Source: Halomonas binhaiensis (GTDB lineage: Bacteria; Pseudomonadota; Gammaproteobacteria; Pseudomonadales; Halomonadaceae). From it: a stretch of DNA of 64,000 nt. A model generated the notes under the pieces. The model searched no databases. It worked only from the letters and a program-made list of their open reading frames with translations, and was not told where the DNA came from. The translations under genes and the position numbers were made by a program. This document shows, piece after piece, positions 42,073 to 50,889 of this stretch (positions are counted from its first letter, which is position 1; each line of letters opens with the position of its first letter). The stretch lies in the NCBI RefSeq assembly GCF_008329985.2, contig NZ_CP038437.2:3224001-3288000 (forward strand), in the 5' to 3' direction.

Positions 42073-42538
42073 CCAGCGACTCGAGAAATTGATGGCGTTG
42101 CGCCAGCAGCGTCTGCGCCGAGCCGAGAATGCATTGGCTGAGCAACAACAACGCTGCCGCCGTGATGCCGAGCAACTGGCGGCCATGACCGAGCAGCTTG
42201 CCAGTCAGCGCCAGGACTTCGATCGCCACGAGCAGGCATGGTTCGAAGCCACTGCCAACGACCAGCTGTCTGCCCCCCAGATCGATGATGTGCGCCAGGC
42301 CATGGATGACCATTACCGAGCACAGGCCGCCCTGCATGCACAACACAACCAGTTGAACCAGCAATACCAACTTCACCTGTCCGAACGTGACAAGCGCTCC
42401 ATTGAATGGGCACGCTGTGTTCGCTCGCAACGCGCTCTGGAAATGCTGCAGGATCGCCATCGCGATACCCAGCAGCGTCGTCTTGAGCTGCATGCCGAGC
42501 TGGAGACTGAAGATGCCACCTCGCGAGGGGGGCGTTGA
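42062..42538 (+). CDS. sctO: T3SS stalk protein SctO (YscO/HrpO, FliJ-like)
   Basis: 158 residues, almost entirely coiled coil (QRLEKLMALRQQRLRRAENALAEQQQRC, AMTEQLASQRQDFDRHEQ and ALHAQHNQLNQQYQLHLSERDK), as expected for the SctO stalk that turns inside the SctN ring. Sits between sctN and sctQ as in other systems. Its TGA overlaps the sctQ start by one base (TGATG). Confidence 0.85.
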   Translation: MKEHQRLEKLMALRQQRLRRAENALAEQQQRCRRDAEQLAAMTEQLASQRQDFDRHEQAWFEATANDQLSAPQIDDVRQAMDDHYRAQAALHAQHNQLNQQYQLHLSERDKRSIEWARCVRSQRALEMLQDRHRDTQQRRLELHAELETEDATSRGGR

Positions 42539-43734
42539 TGGCAGAAAGGAATATATCTATCGACAGCATGGAGCAGCATCAACAGCATAGTGCCCAGGCC
42601 GGGCCGGAAGTTCCCGCCCTGCCCATTATCCCGCCAAGTGCCGTACCAGTGCTCAACGCCATGAGCCGCCCTCGTGGCGCGTTCACGCTGCCCCTTGGCC
42701 AACTCTCGCTGACCTGTCATCTCGACCGCCGGCCCATCACGCATGAGGCAGCGCTGTCGCTGGGGCTGACGCTGGGCGACATGCCCGCACTCTTGCGCCT
42801 CGACGCCAGCGCGGTGGAGATCCTGTCCTCGCCCTTGTCATTGCAGCGCCCTCTGGCCGGCTGCCCGGCGGATGTCGCCGCGCTGTGGCTGGAATATGCC
42901 CTGCTGGAGTGGCTGGAACCGCTGGAAAGTGCACTGGGAGACAACATGCGGCTGCAAGGTGATGACACAGGGGTGAGTGATGACACTCTTCCCATCCAGC
43001 TGTCCTTGAACCTGACAGACGGTCATCGGCAGGGAAAACTCTCGCTGTTATTGTCCCAGCCCTTCGCCGAAGCACTGCAGCCCTGGTTCGATGAGACCTG
43101 CCCAGTGGCTCCCAGGCCCTGTTCGAACGTGATCTGGCCGCTGCAGGGCATTGCGGGATACCAGACCCTGACCCTCGCCGAGCTGCGTGACCTGGCACCA
43201 GGTGACGTGGTGATGCTCGATAGTCCGGTCATCAATGGTTCTGGCCTCGATTCATCCGCCCCAACTCCTCCCGGCCCCGATAACCGCGGACAAGCCTCTG
43301 CAGTGCTGGTCGGCGAGCGCCTGATGGCCAGCGCCCAGACTCACCGTGACGGAGTACGCCTGCTGTCCCGACTCCATCCCCTGACCCAAGGAGACCTTGC
43401 CATGGCCCCGCCTGCCAACGACAACGACAATAACAACAACGCTCAACCTCAGACTGGCAGCACTGCAGTAGACAGAACTGCAGCAGGCCGCATGACCGCA
43501 GACAGCACGGGGCTGGACCAGTTACCCCTTCGGCTGGTGTGTGAGTTCGGCCGTCTCGAACTATCGCTGGGGGAACTGCGTGAACTCGATCAAGGCAGCG
43601 TACTGCCCCTGTCACGCCCGGAGGATGAAGCCGTGGACCTGGTGGTTAATGGCCGCATCCTGGGCAAGGGCCGGGTGGTGAAGATCGGCGATGGCCTGGG
43701 GGTGCAGATTGTGAGGCTCGCCACCGATGAGTGA
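42538..43734 (+). CDS. sctQ: T3SS cytoplasmic C-ring/pod protein SctQ (YscQ/HrcQ)
   Basis: 398 residues with two SPOA domains: one near 205-230 (YQTLTLAELRDLAPGDVVMLD) and the C-terminal one (about 325-395: LPLRLVCEFGRLELSLGELRELDQGS, LVVNGRILGKGRVVKIGDGLGV). Full-length single protein, not split as in Hrp1 systems. A possible internal start for a free C-terminal fragment, as in YscQ-C, was not resolved. Region 285-310 is Asn/Asp-rich (APPANDNDNNNNAQ). Overlaps the sctR start by eight bases. Confidence 0.93.
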   Translation: MAERNISIDSMEQHQQHSAQAGPEVPALPIIPPSAVPVLNAMSRPRGAFTLPLGQLSLTCHLDRRPITHEAALSLGLTLGDMPALLRLDASAVEILSSPLSLQRPLAGCPADVAALWLEYALLEWLEPLESALGDNMRLQGDDTGVSDDTLPIQLSLNLTDGHRQGKLSLLLSQPFAEALQPWFDETCPVAPRPCSNVIWPLQGIAGYQTLTLAELRDLAPGDVVMLDSPVINGSGLDSSAPTPPGPDNRGQASAVLVGERLMASAQTHRDGVRLLSRLHPLTQGDLAMAPPANDNDNNNNAQPQTGSTAVDRTAAGRMTADSTGLDQLPLRLVCEFGRLELSLGELRELDQGSVLPLSRPEDEAVDLVVNGRILGKGRVVKIGDGLGVQIVRLATDE

Positions 43735-44383
43735 ATACGAGCCCAATCTGATTGGGATTATCCTTGTCGTCACATCGCTTGGCCTGTTGCCACTGGCGGT
43801 GGTGACCATGACCTCGTTCCTCAAGATCTCCGTGGTGCTGTTCCTGATCCGCAACGCCCTTGGCGTGCAGCAGACGCCTCCCAATCTGGTGCTGTACGGC
43901 ATTGCCCTGGTACTGACCGTGTACATCACCACTCCACTGGTGGGGGACATGCTCTATCGGCTCGAAAACAGCTCGACGGAGTTGAGCAGCGTGGAAGACA
44001 TCAAGGCGACGGGGGAACTATTGCGTGAGCCGCTCAAGGAATACCTGTCGACCTACGCCGATGAACGCGAGCGGGCCTTCTTCCTCGATGCCACCCGCAG
44101 CATCTGGTCGCCGGAAGCCCGCGAGAATGTGCGCGACGATGATCTGGTGACTCTGATACCCGCGTTCGTCACCTCCGAACTGGCCCGGGCCTTCGAAATC
44201 GGCTTTCTGATCTACATTCCTTTCCTGGTCATCGACCTGATCGTTGCCAATGTGCTGATGGCGATGGGCATGGTCATGGTCGCGCCGCCATTGATATCGG
44301 TCCCGTTGAAGATATTTCTGTTCGTCGCCATTGATGGCTGGTCACGCCTGATGCATGGGCTGATTCTCAGCTATGGAGGGTAA
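43727..44383 (+). CDS. sctR: T3SS export apparatus protein SctR (YscR/HrcR)
   Basis: 218-residue membrane protein, a subunit of the R5-S4-T1 export channel. Start of helix 1 (LIGIILVVTSLGLLPLAVVTMTSFLKISVVLFLIRNALG) and the P-rich, helical rest show the SctR/FliP signature (AFEIGFLIYIPFLVIDLIVANVLMAMGM). Overlaps sctQ by eight bases and is six bases from sctS. Confidence 0.96.
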   Translation: MSEYEPNLIGIILVVTSLGLLPLAVVTMTSFLKISVVLFLIRNALGVQQTPPNLVLYGIALVLTVYITTPLVGDMLYRLENSSTELSSVEDIKATGELLREPLKEYLSTYADERERAFFLDATRSIWSPEARENVRDDDLVTLIPAFVTSELARAFEIGFLIYIPFLVIDLIVANVLMAMGMVMVAPPLISVPLKIFLFVAIDGWSRLMHGLILSYGG

Positions 44384-44389
44384 CGCTCG

Positions 44390-44659
44390 ATGAGCGAGGA
44401 TATTTTCCTGACGATCATGAGCGATGCCCTGTGGACAGTACTGTTGCTGTCGGCACCGGCACTGCTGACCGCCATCGTGCTCGGTTTCGGCATTGGCCTG
44501 CTGCAGGCCTTGACACAGATTCAGGATCAGTCGCTACCACAGTCCGTCAAGGTGATCGTGATCATGCTGGTATTGATCATCGGCGGTCCTCTGCTGGTCG
44601 GTCAGTTGGTCAACCTGGCCGATCAGGTACTCGATAACTTCGCGACCTGGTCACGCTGA
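44390..44659 (+). CDS. sctS: T3SS export apparatus protein SctS (YscS/HrcS)
   Basis: 89 residues with two membrane helices (LWTVLLLSAPALLTAIVLGFGIGLL and VKVIVIMLVLIIGGPLLVGQLV) separated by the conserved ALTQIQDQSLPQS loop, the FliQ/SctS signature. The gene is between sctR and sctT as in all known systems. Confidence 0.96.
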   Translation: MSEDIFLTIMSDALWTVLLLSAPALLTAIVLGFGIGLLQALTQIQDQSLPQSVKVIVIMLVLIIGGPLLVGQLVNLADQVLDNFATWSR

Positions 44660-44667
44660 GGAAGACC

Positions 44668-45495
44668 ATGGAGTATGACAACCTCGCCAGCGCACTGACC
44701 GATCAGGTCTATCCCATTCTGGCTGCCCTGGCCATCTGCATGGCACGGGCCACCGGCGTCATCCTGATCACCCCGGCATTCAATCGCCTCGGCCTGACGG
44801 GCCTGATTCGTTCCGCCGTGGCCATGACCTTGTCATTGCCGATGTTGCTGCCGGTTCTCGATAGCCTGTCGGGCATGGATATCACGGGATTCACCGTCGC
44901 CGGCCTGTTGCTCAAGGAACTGCTGATCGGCGTGCTCATCGGCATGGTGTTCGGTATCCCGTTCTGGGCAGCAGAAGTCGCAGGGGAAGCCGTCGACCTG
45001 CAACGCGCCTCGACCATGGGTCAGTTGCTCGATCCCATGGGCAGCAGCGAATCAGGCGTTACCAGTACGCTGCTGGTGATCACTCTGGTTGCACTGTTCT
45101 TCGCCACAGGCGGCTTCAATGTCCTGCTCGATGGCTTCTATCGCAGCTATACCTTATGGCCCGTGGATGCGTTCATGCCTGCGCTGGACACCCGTACGGC
45201 ACTGGTGATGCTAGGCTTTCTGGATCAAGTGATGAAGATTGGCATCCTGATGGTGGCACCATTGATCATCGCCATGCTAGTCACTGACCTGATGCTGGCC
45301 TATCTGGCACGCATGGCACCCAGCCTCAATGTGTTCATTCTGTCACTGCCGATCAAGAACCTGCTGTTCACCTTCCTGATGCTGCTCTACGTCGTCTTCC
45401 TGGTACCGCGCATGTTCCACGAGCTAGGGGCGCTTCAGGGACACTACAAGTATTTCGAATCATTGTTCGACGCCCCCTCTTCAAGTAACCGGTAG
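44668..45495 (+). CDS. sctT: T3SS export apparatus protein SctT (YscT/HrcT)
   Basis: 275-residue membrane protein of the FliR/SctT family: seven or so helices, conserved RATGVILITPAFNRLGLTG and GIPFWAAEVAGEAVDLQRAST blocks. SctT closes the R5-S4-T1 channel. Eight bases from sctU, which follows. Confidence 0.96.
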   Translation: MEYDNLASALTDQVYPILAALAICMARATGVILITPAFNRLGLTGLIRSAVAMTLSLPMLLPVLDSLSGMDITGFTVAGLLLKELLIGVLIGMVFGIPFWAAEVAGEAVDLQRASTMGQLLDPMGSSESGVTSTLLVITLVALFFATGGFNVLLDGFYRSYTLWPVDAFMPALDTRTALVMLGFLDQVMKIGILMVAPLIIAMLVTDLMLAYLARMAPSLNVFILSLPIKNLLFTFLMLLYVVFLVPRMFHELGALQGHYKYFESLFDAPSSSNR

Positions 45496-45502
45496 AAGGC
45501 AC

Positions 45503-46552
45503 ATGAGCCAGCAGCCCAGCGAAGAAAAATCCCTTCCGCCATCGCAGAAAAAGCTGCGTGACATACGCAAGAAGGGACAGGTGGAAAAGAGCAGTGACAT
45601 GATCACTGCTGTCGTCATGCTTGGCTGCACGCTCTACCTGGTCTTCTACGTCGACACCATCGAATCCCGGCTGCGTGGTCTGATTTCTCTGACTACGAGA
45701 CTCTATACCGAGCCTTTCGATACGCTGTGGCCACGCGTGATGGCCGCTGCCATGGAAGTGCTGGTGTGGTCGGTACTACCCATTATCGTGATCACCGTCA
45801 CAGCGGTCGTCCTGACCAATATCCTCATCATGCGTGGCATGGTGTTCTCGATCGAACCCATCAAGCCAAAATTCGAGCACATCAATCCTGCCGAAGGTTT
45901 CAAACGCATCTTCTCCGTACGCGGCATCATCGAATTCATCAAGTCCTTGCTCAAGATCGTGATACTCACCACGGCCTTCGTCGTCGTATGCCGCATGAGC
46001 TTGCAGGCATTGATGGAGTCATCACGCTGCGGTTATGGCTGCCTCAACGAGATTTTCCTGGCATTCCTGCAACCCCTGGTCATCACGGCACTGGTCGTCT
46101 TCTTCATCGTGGGGCTGCTCGATGTCAGGACACAGCGCTGGCTGTTTCATCGTGACCAGCGCATGACACGTACCGAGTTCAAGCGCGAACGCAAGGACAT
46201 GGAAGGCGACCCAGAGATTCGCCGGGCCCGCCAACGTCAGCGCAGCGACATTCAGACTTACTCCGCCCGGGCCGGCGTAGAACGTGCCTCTCTGATGATT
46301 GGCGCCAGTGGTGACTGGATGGTAGGCATCCGCTATGTCAAGGGCGAAACCCCGGTGCCGGTCGTCGTGTGCAAGGCAAATCCAAGCGGCTCGCCTGCCC
46401 TTCAGCGGCAGGCCACCACATACGGGCTTGCCGTGATAGACAATCGCAAACTGGCAGAACGGATTGGCTCACGCAGCGCCAACGGCGACCCTGTCCCGGA
46501 AGATACCTTTCAGCCGGTGGCCGATATTCTGGTCGCTGCCGGGTTGCTTTAA
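45503..46552 (+). CDS. sctU: T3SS substrate-specificity switch SctU (YscU/HrcU), without NPTH motif
   Basis: 349 residues. N-terminal region with the family start (SLPPSQKKLRDIRKKGQVEKSSDM) and four helices, then the cytoplasmic domain. The canonical NPTH autocleavage site is expected just before IRY; here the segment reads IGASGDWMVGIRY, so Asn-Pro-Thr-His is replaced by Ala268-Ser269-Gly270-Asp271. The rest of the C-domain (PVPVVVCKANPSG, LAVIDNRKLAERIGSR) is present. Either the switch does not depend on cleavage or the protein is locked in one state. Confidence 0.95.
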   Translation: MSQQPSEEKSLPPSQKKLRDIRKKGQVEKSSDMITAVVMLGCTLYLVFYVDTIESRLRGLISLTTRLYTEPFDTLWPRVMAAAMEVLVWSVLPIIVITVTAVVLTNILIMRGMVFSIEPIKPKFEHINPAEGFKRIFSVRGIIEFIKSLLKIVILTTAFVVVCRMSLQALMESSRCGYGCLNEIFLAFLQPLVITALVVFFIVGLLDVRTQRWLFHRDQRMTRTEFKRERKDMEGDPEIRRARQRQRSDIQTYSARAGVERASLMIGASGDWMVGIRYVKGETPVPVVVCKANPSGSPALQRQATTYGLAVIDNRKLAERIGSRSANGDPVPEDTFQPVADILVAAGLL

Positions 46553-46865
46553 ATCACTCCGCTTAATCCCTTCATTAAATTACTTCGCTTAACCCCTTCA
46601 TTCTCCGATATTTCGTATAAATCTAGACAAGTCATCAGCATAAAGTTGTAGATGAAAAATTTGCCCTTCCCGCATTCGTGTTCGATCATTTGATCGATCA
46701 ATGATTCACTTGATCATCCTGCCAGGCACCATCGCAATACTCGGTGGGTCTTTTTCTGCCACAAACAGGAGGTGGCGATTCTGCCCAGCACCGCCCTTTC
46801 ACGATTGCCAGCCTGACGATCCCGGAATGTTCATCCGCCACATGCGTTGAGACAGGAGCGAGACC
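46553..46865. other. Intergenic region upstream of the 1,318-aa gene
   Basis: No gene. Two 21-base near-identical units (46556-46576 and 46582-46602, ACTCCGCTTAATCCCTTCATT type, 19 of 21 bases, period 26). A perfect 12-base palindrome TTGATCGATCAA (46690-46701) inside a larger imperfect dyad (TCATT...AATGA) is a candidate operator for the effector-like gene. Ribosome site CAGGAG lies before the ATG at 46866. Confidence 0.6.
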
Positions 46866-49800
46866 ATGTCTGTATCAGGAGTGAAGTCTTCCACCGAAAA
46901 TGCAGTTGCACTGCGACCTTCTTCTCAAGGCACTTTTCACAACCTGGCGGTGAAGCACAGTCAAAAGCCTGACGGTGAGACAGAGGGGGTCGCGGATGCC
47001 AAGGAGTTCCGGGACCTGGCGGAAGAAAACGATTGGAAGGTACTCGAAGAAGGTGATGTGCTGCCACCAGTGTCACAGCTGGATCCAGAACGTCAGAATG
47101 CGACGACCATCACCTATGAGTACGATGGAACGACATATGCGGTCTCGTCCTACATCGCACCATTCAAGTATTCCGTACTGGGCAGCAAGATAGCGGGAAC
47201 CGAAATCAGCCATGTGGATAACAACGTCAAGATCGACGTTGCCGATTCCGAAGCCACAGACTTCATGAATGCTGAAACGAGCGAGGACGGAAAGACCGTC
47301 GGCGAGCTGTTTCATGACAAGATGAAGGATGAATGGGGTGACCTGGATCTGGATGATCCCCGCCGCCAGTATTACGAACTGCTGCAGGCCAAGACAGCGC
47401 TGGTCGGTGGTTTTGATTACCTTCCCTACCAAACCGAAAAGGATGCTTTCCCCTGGGATGGGGATACCACCGGTTATCTAAAGAACTCGACCATCATGGA
47501 TCAAGCCAGCACTTATGGCTTGCTCAAGGAAAAGGAAATCAACGATAAGCTGGCTGAACTGTCCGAAGATGAACAAGTTATTGATGGCATCGATGGTTTC
47601 ATGCAAGACGCCGTCAGCAAGATAAAAGACAAGAAAGGCCTGACCAACAGAATTTATGAGGCCATGAGCAGCCCGGAATACATGGAGATGCTCGAGGGAA
47701 TGAACAGTGATGCGGCCAAGGTGCGTTTTTCCAACGACCTGAAATCACTGGATTACCTGGATAGCGAAAAAGCCAGCGAGATTAGAAACAACGCTCTGGA
47801 TCAGGGCCTGGCCGAGGAGATATCCAACATCATCGAGAGTGGAGATTATGCTGGCGAGTCCCTGGAACTTGCCATCAGTGACCATGTGCAAACTGCGTTA
47901 CAAGGAACCTGGTCCGCAATCTTTGGCCTCTCCTTCTCGGACAGAGCAGTACAGAACTATCTGAAGAATGGTGGCGGCGACTTGCCGGATGATGTGAAAA
48001 AGGGCCTGGATAGCTACAAGGCTGCAGTCAAGGTTGCGACCGATGCCGTCACGGATTCCTTCAAGTCCAACGGCAAGTTCGATATCCACGATGTGTCTAA
48101 AAAAATCTCTGCTGCATTGCAGGAAGGTCATGAAGGAGCACCAAAAAGTGTTCAAGTTCGTAATGGTGCAGCCGCGCTATTACATGCCAGCATGACCAGC
48201 GGTGCCCTCCCCGCCATTGCCGGCACCCTGACCGCAACAGCCGCCATCTACACCCTGACCAAGAACCAGGGTGACACCGTCGAAGAGCGGATGGCTGCCG
48301 CTCGTGCGTTAATGATCACTCTGGCAACTTCCCCTGCGATGGCGACCGTGGTACTGAAAACAATATTCAACCAGCCAGGGATGGTCACCAAGCTGGGGTT
48401 GGATGCAGGTTCCAATACACAGCTTCGAGAAGCCTACCTGAAATTATTTCCAAAGGCTGATGATGCTGTCAGCGTCCCATCGCAATCCAGCAGCCTTGAG
48501 ACGCAGGAACAGTATCGTGCGGCTATCGGCGGCGATTTGCCTCAAGTAGGTGGCATTGTTGAAGAAGGCTGGGCCGATGACATCATACGCAGCTTTGATG
48601 ACATTGGCTCAGGCACAAACGTAGATTTTGAACCGCAGTCCCGTAATGCAGAGATAAGTTTTCAGGAGGTCATGGAAGAGCCGAATGATCGCCTTTCACG
48701 GGCCAGTTCGGTCTTCACCATCAACTGGGATATGTTGGAGGAAATGGACCCGGAGCGTCGAGCCGCCATGATGTCGACAGTGGATCAACGTTTCGAAGGT
48801 ATGGGTATTGATCCCAGTAGCATGGATACCCCCAGTAAGCTCCGGCTGGTGGGAACCATGCTCCATACGGTAGGCGGTCTTGCCGATGTGGCCGGGGGGG
48901 TGCTGGACCTGGCACTGGGGGCCATGTCGATCGACAAGCTGATCGGCAATCCCGATGCTCTGGATAGCGAATTTGCCGCCGCCTCTCTGCAACTGCTGGG
49001 CGGGATCAGCATTGCAGGAGCCGCAGGCACCAACCTGGCCAGCATGATCGCCGGTGGCTCCTTGGCCACCGGACTCGGCATTGCCTCCGGGGCCTTGGGT
49101 ATTGCCGGGGTCGCCCTGGGGGGAATTGCCGCCATTGTGATGGGGGTCGTTGCCAAGCAAAAATCGGATCAAAAAGCAGAAGAAGTGCTGAATACTTTTG
49201 AGAACTGGAGTGCTCTCGGTATTACCGAGGATGATTGGGGCGACAAGCTCAACTACACCATCCACTCTCGCTATGAATACGACCAAGAATATGGCTCGGA
49301 TGCTTATTACGACCTTTATCCGGAAGACAAGCCAGTCTGGGAGTCACGTCCGGAGCAGTATGAAGACTTCACGGACTATGTGGCGGACCACAAGAATATC
49401 TCCGATGACTGGTTCTCCGACTGGGATGATGAACATGATTCCGGTATCGGAGAGAACGGACCGGATCCTTCCGGGCGACAGCGCTTCGGCGATGACGGAG
49501 ACCCGGGAAGCTTCGGCGAATTCAAGAAAGATGTCGACCGGGTTGATGTCGGCTCCATCGAGCTTGCCGACAATGGCCGGGTCTTCTTTACCAAGGATGG
49601 GGTAAAACAGGTCATCGATCCCTTTATTGGAGAAGAGGCCAGTGACTCCACTCGCCAGAACATCATCGACTATCTCACCCAGTTATATGAAATCTCGCAT
49701 CCCGATGGAAAGAAAGATCACGATATCATTGATGAAATAACATCCCTCCATGATAAGTCAGATAAATATAACGAAATCGATGACCTGAAACGTGCCCTGG

Positions 49801-50822
49801 ATGATTCACAACCACCGCTCTTCGGCGTTGACGATGACAAGCCAGGCACCTTCGATAACTTCAAGATGGATATCGACCGTGTGGATGTTGGCTCCATTGA
49901 GTTAGATCCCAGTGATAGCAGTGTCATCACCTTCGTCAAGGACGGTAAAAAATGGCAGCTGGACAAGGATAATCATGGCGACCTGAAGGACTATCATGCG
50001 GAAGACATCTTCGATTATCTGAAAGACCTGCATATTCTGACCCATCCGGACGACAAGCTGGACGAAGACCTGGTCGACAAGATCACCCAGCTTCATGATA
50101 AGTCTGATGATTACAATGATATCGAGGATCTGCGTGACGAGCTGGACCTGGATATCGACCCGACAGGACTCCCAGTATTTGGCGATGGAGGAAAGCCCGG
50201 GAGTTTTGGCGAGTTCAAGAAAGATGTTGACCGTGTTGACGTGGAATCCATCAAACTACTGGACGATGGCCGGGTGATCTTTGTCAAGGATGGCGTCAAG
50301 CAGATCATCAACCCTTCCCAGGGAGACACTGCATCCCGTGAAGTTCGTGATGACATCGTCGAATACCTCGAAGGCCTGTACGATATCACGCACCCTGAAG
50401 GAAAATTCAGTCAAGAACGTGCGGACTTGATGAATGAAGTGTTTGGCAGAACCGACGACTATAACAGCCTGGATGATATTCGTTCCTACGTTGAATCAGA
50501 AGAAAAGCTGTCCGGTTTTGGCAAGGAGTTCATTGAAAAGAACAGGGACTATATCGACACCATCGTGGAATCCTGGGATGACTGGAATGGCGGCGACTCT
50601 ATTGTCAGCATGGATAATCTGGAGGACATCAGCCAGGACGATGACAGAAGTAAAGCCGAGCAAGAGGCTGCACAATTTCTGATAGATGAATGGAAATTCT
50701 TTGAAACGCTGGATACCGCCAAGCACAAGGATGATGCGGATGGAAAAATCAGCACCAATGACCTGGATAGCTGGTTGGCCTCTGTTGATGAAGGCGGGTT
50801 CGACGAGTATTCAAGATCGTAG
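46866..50822 (+). CDS. HrpK-like large T3SS substrate/translocator (1,318 aa)
   Basis: No signal peptide. A helical N-terminal half is followed by a hydrophobic Gly/Ala-rich region of several helices (about 675-775: ALQLLGGISIAGAAGTNLA, LGIASGALGIAGVALGGIA), typical of T3SS translocators. Then come three repeats (about 874-985, 986-1104, 1105-1215) each with (G)SFGEFKKDVDRVDVGSIEL-type starts. The last 70 residues hold an EF-hand-like loop (D-K-D-A-D-G-K-I-S, within DTAKHKDDADGKISTNDLD). It resembles the HrpK-type translocators of plant pathogens in plan; identity as HrpK is an inference. It ends the T3SS locus. Confidence 0.72.
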   Translation: MSVSGVKSSTENAVALRPSSQGTFHNLAVKHSQKPDGETEGVADAKEFRDLAEENDWKVLEEGDVLPPVSQLDPERQNATTITYEYDGTTYAVSSYIAPFKYSVLGSKIAGTEISHVDNNVKIDVADSEATDFMNAETSEDGKTVGELFHDKMKDEWGDLDLDDPRRQYYELLQAKTALVGGFDYLPYQTEKDAFPWDGDTTGYLKNSTIMDQASTYGLLKEKEINDKLAELSEDEQVIDGIDGFMQDAVSKIKDKKGLTNRIYEAMSSPEYMEMLEGMNSDAAKVRFSNDLKSLDYLDSEKASEIRNNALDQGLAEEISNIIESGDYAGESLELAISDHVQTALQGTWSAIFGLSFSDRAVQNYLKNGGGDLPDDVKKGLDSYKAAVKVATDAVTDSFKSNGKFDIHDVSKKISAALQEGHEGAPKSVQVRNGAAALLHASMTSGALPAIAGTLTATAAIYTLTKNQGDTVEERMAAARALMITLATSPAMATVVLKTIFNQPGMVTKLGLDAGSNTQLREAYLKLFPKADDAVSVPSQSSSLETQEQYRAAIGGDLPQVGGIVEEGWADDIIRSFDDIGSGTNVDFEPQSRNAEISFQEVMEEPNDRLSRASSVFTINWDMLEEMDPERRAAMMSTVDQRFEGMGIDPSSMDTPSKLRLVGTMLHTVGGLADVAGGVLDLALGAMSIDKLIGNPDALDSEFAAASLQLLGGISIAGAAGTNLASMIAGGSLATGLGIASGALGIAGVALGGIAAIVMGVVAKQKSDQKAEEVLNTFENWSALGITEDDWGDKLNYTIHSRYEYDQEYGSDAYYDLYPEDKPVWESRPEQYEDFTDYVADHKNISDDWFSDWDDEHDSGIGENGPDPSGRQRFGDDGDPGSFGEFKKDVDRVDVGSIELADNGRVFFTKDGVKQVIDPFIGEEASDSTRQNIIDYLTQLYEISHPDGKKDHDIIDEITSLHDKSDKYNEIDDLKRALDDSQPPLFGVDDDKPGTFDNFKMDIDRVDVGSIELDPSDSSVITFVKDGKKWQLDKDNHGDLKDYHAEDIFDYLKDLHILTHPDDKLDEDLVDKITQLHDKSDDYNDIEDLRDELDLDIDPTGLPVFGDGGKPGSFGEFKKDVDRVDVESIKLLDDGRVIFVKDGVKQIINPSQGDTASREVRDDIVEYLEGLYDITHPEGKFSQERADLMNEVFGRTDDYNSLDDIRSYVESEEKLSGFGKEFIEKNRDYIDTIVESWDDWNGGDSIVSMDNLEDISQDDDRSKAEQEAAQFLIDEWKFFETLDTAKHKDDADGKISTNDLDSWLASVDEGGFDEYSRS
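49485..50512 (+). repeat. Three protein-level repeats in the 1,318-aa gene
   Basis: Starts at 49485, 49821 and 50178 (112 and 119 codons apart). Common elements: DVDRVDVxSIxL, FVKDGVKQ-type hairpin, HPDxK and a late DKSDxYNxIDDLR-like helix. Copies 1 and 3 resemble each other most. Confidence 0.85.
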
Positions 50823-50829
50823 CCAGACA

Positions 50830-50889
50830 CCGATGAATCCGATATACAGGAGCAATAGTTCATCTTGTGCCTGTATATGGATTCATCGG
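50830..50889 (+). promoter_or_regulatory. Hairpin with the LysR start codon in its right arm
   Basis: Left arm 50830-50850 (CCGATGAATCCGATATACAGG) pairs with 50870-50889 with a single-base bulge, loop 19 bases. It begins eight bases after the stop of the preceding gene and its right arm holds the ATG at 50877. It may terminate read-through and also hide the start codon. Confidence 0.6.
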
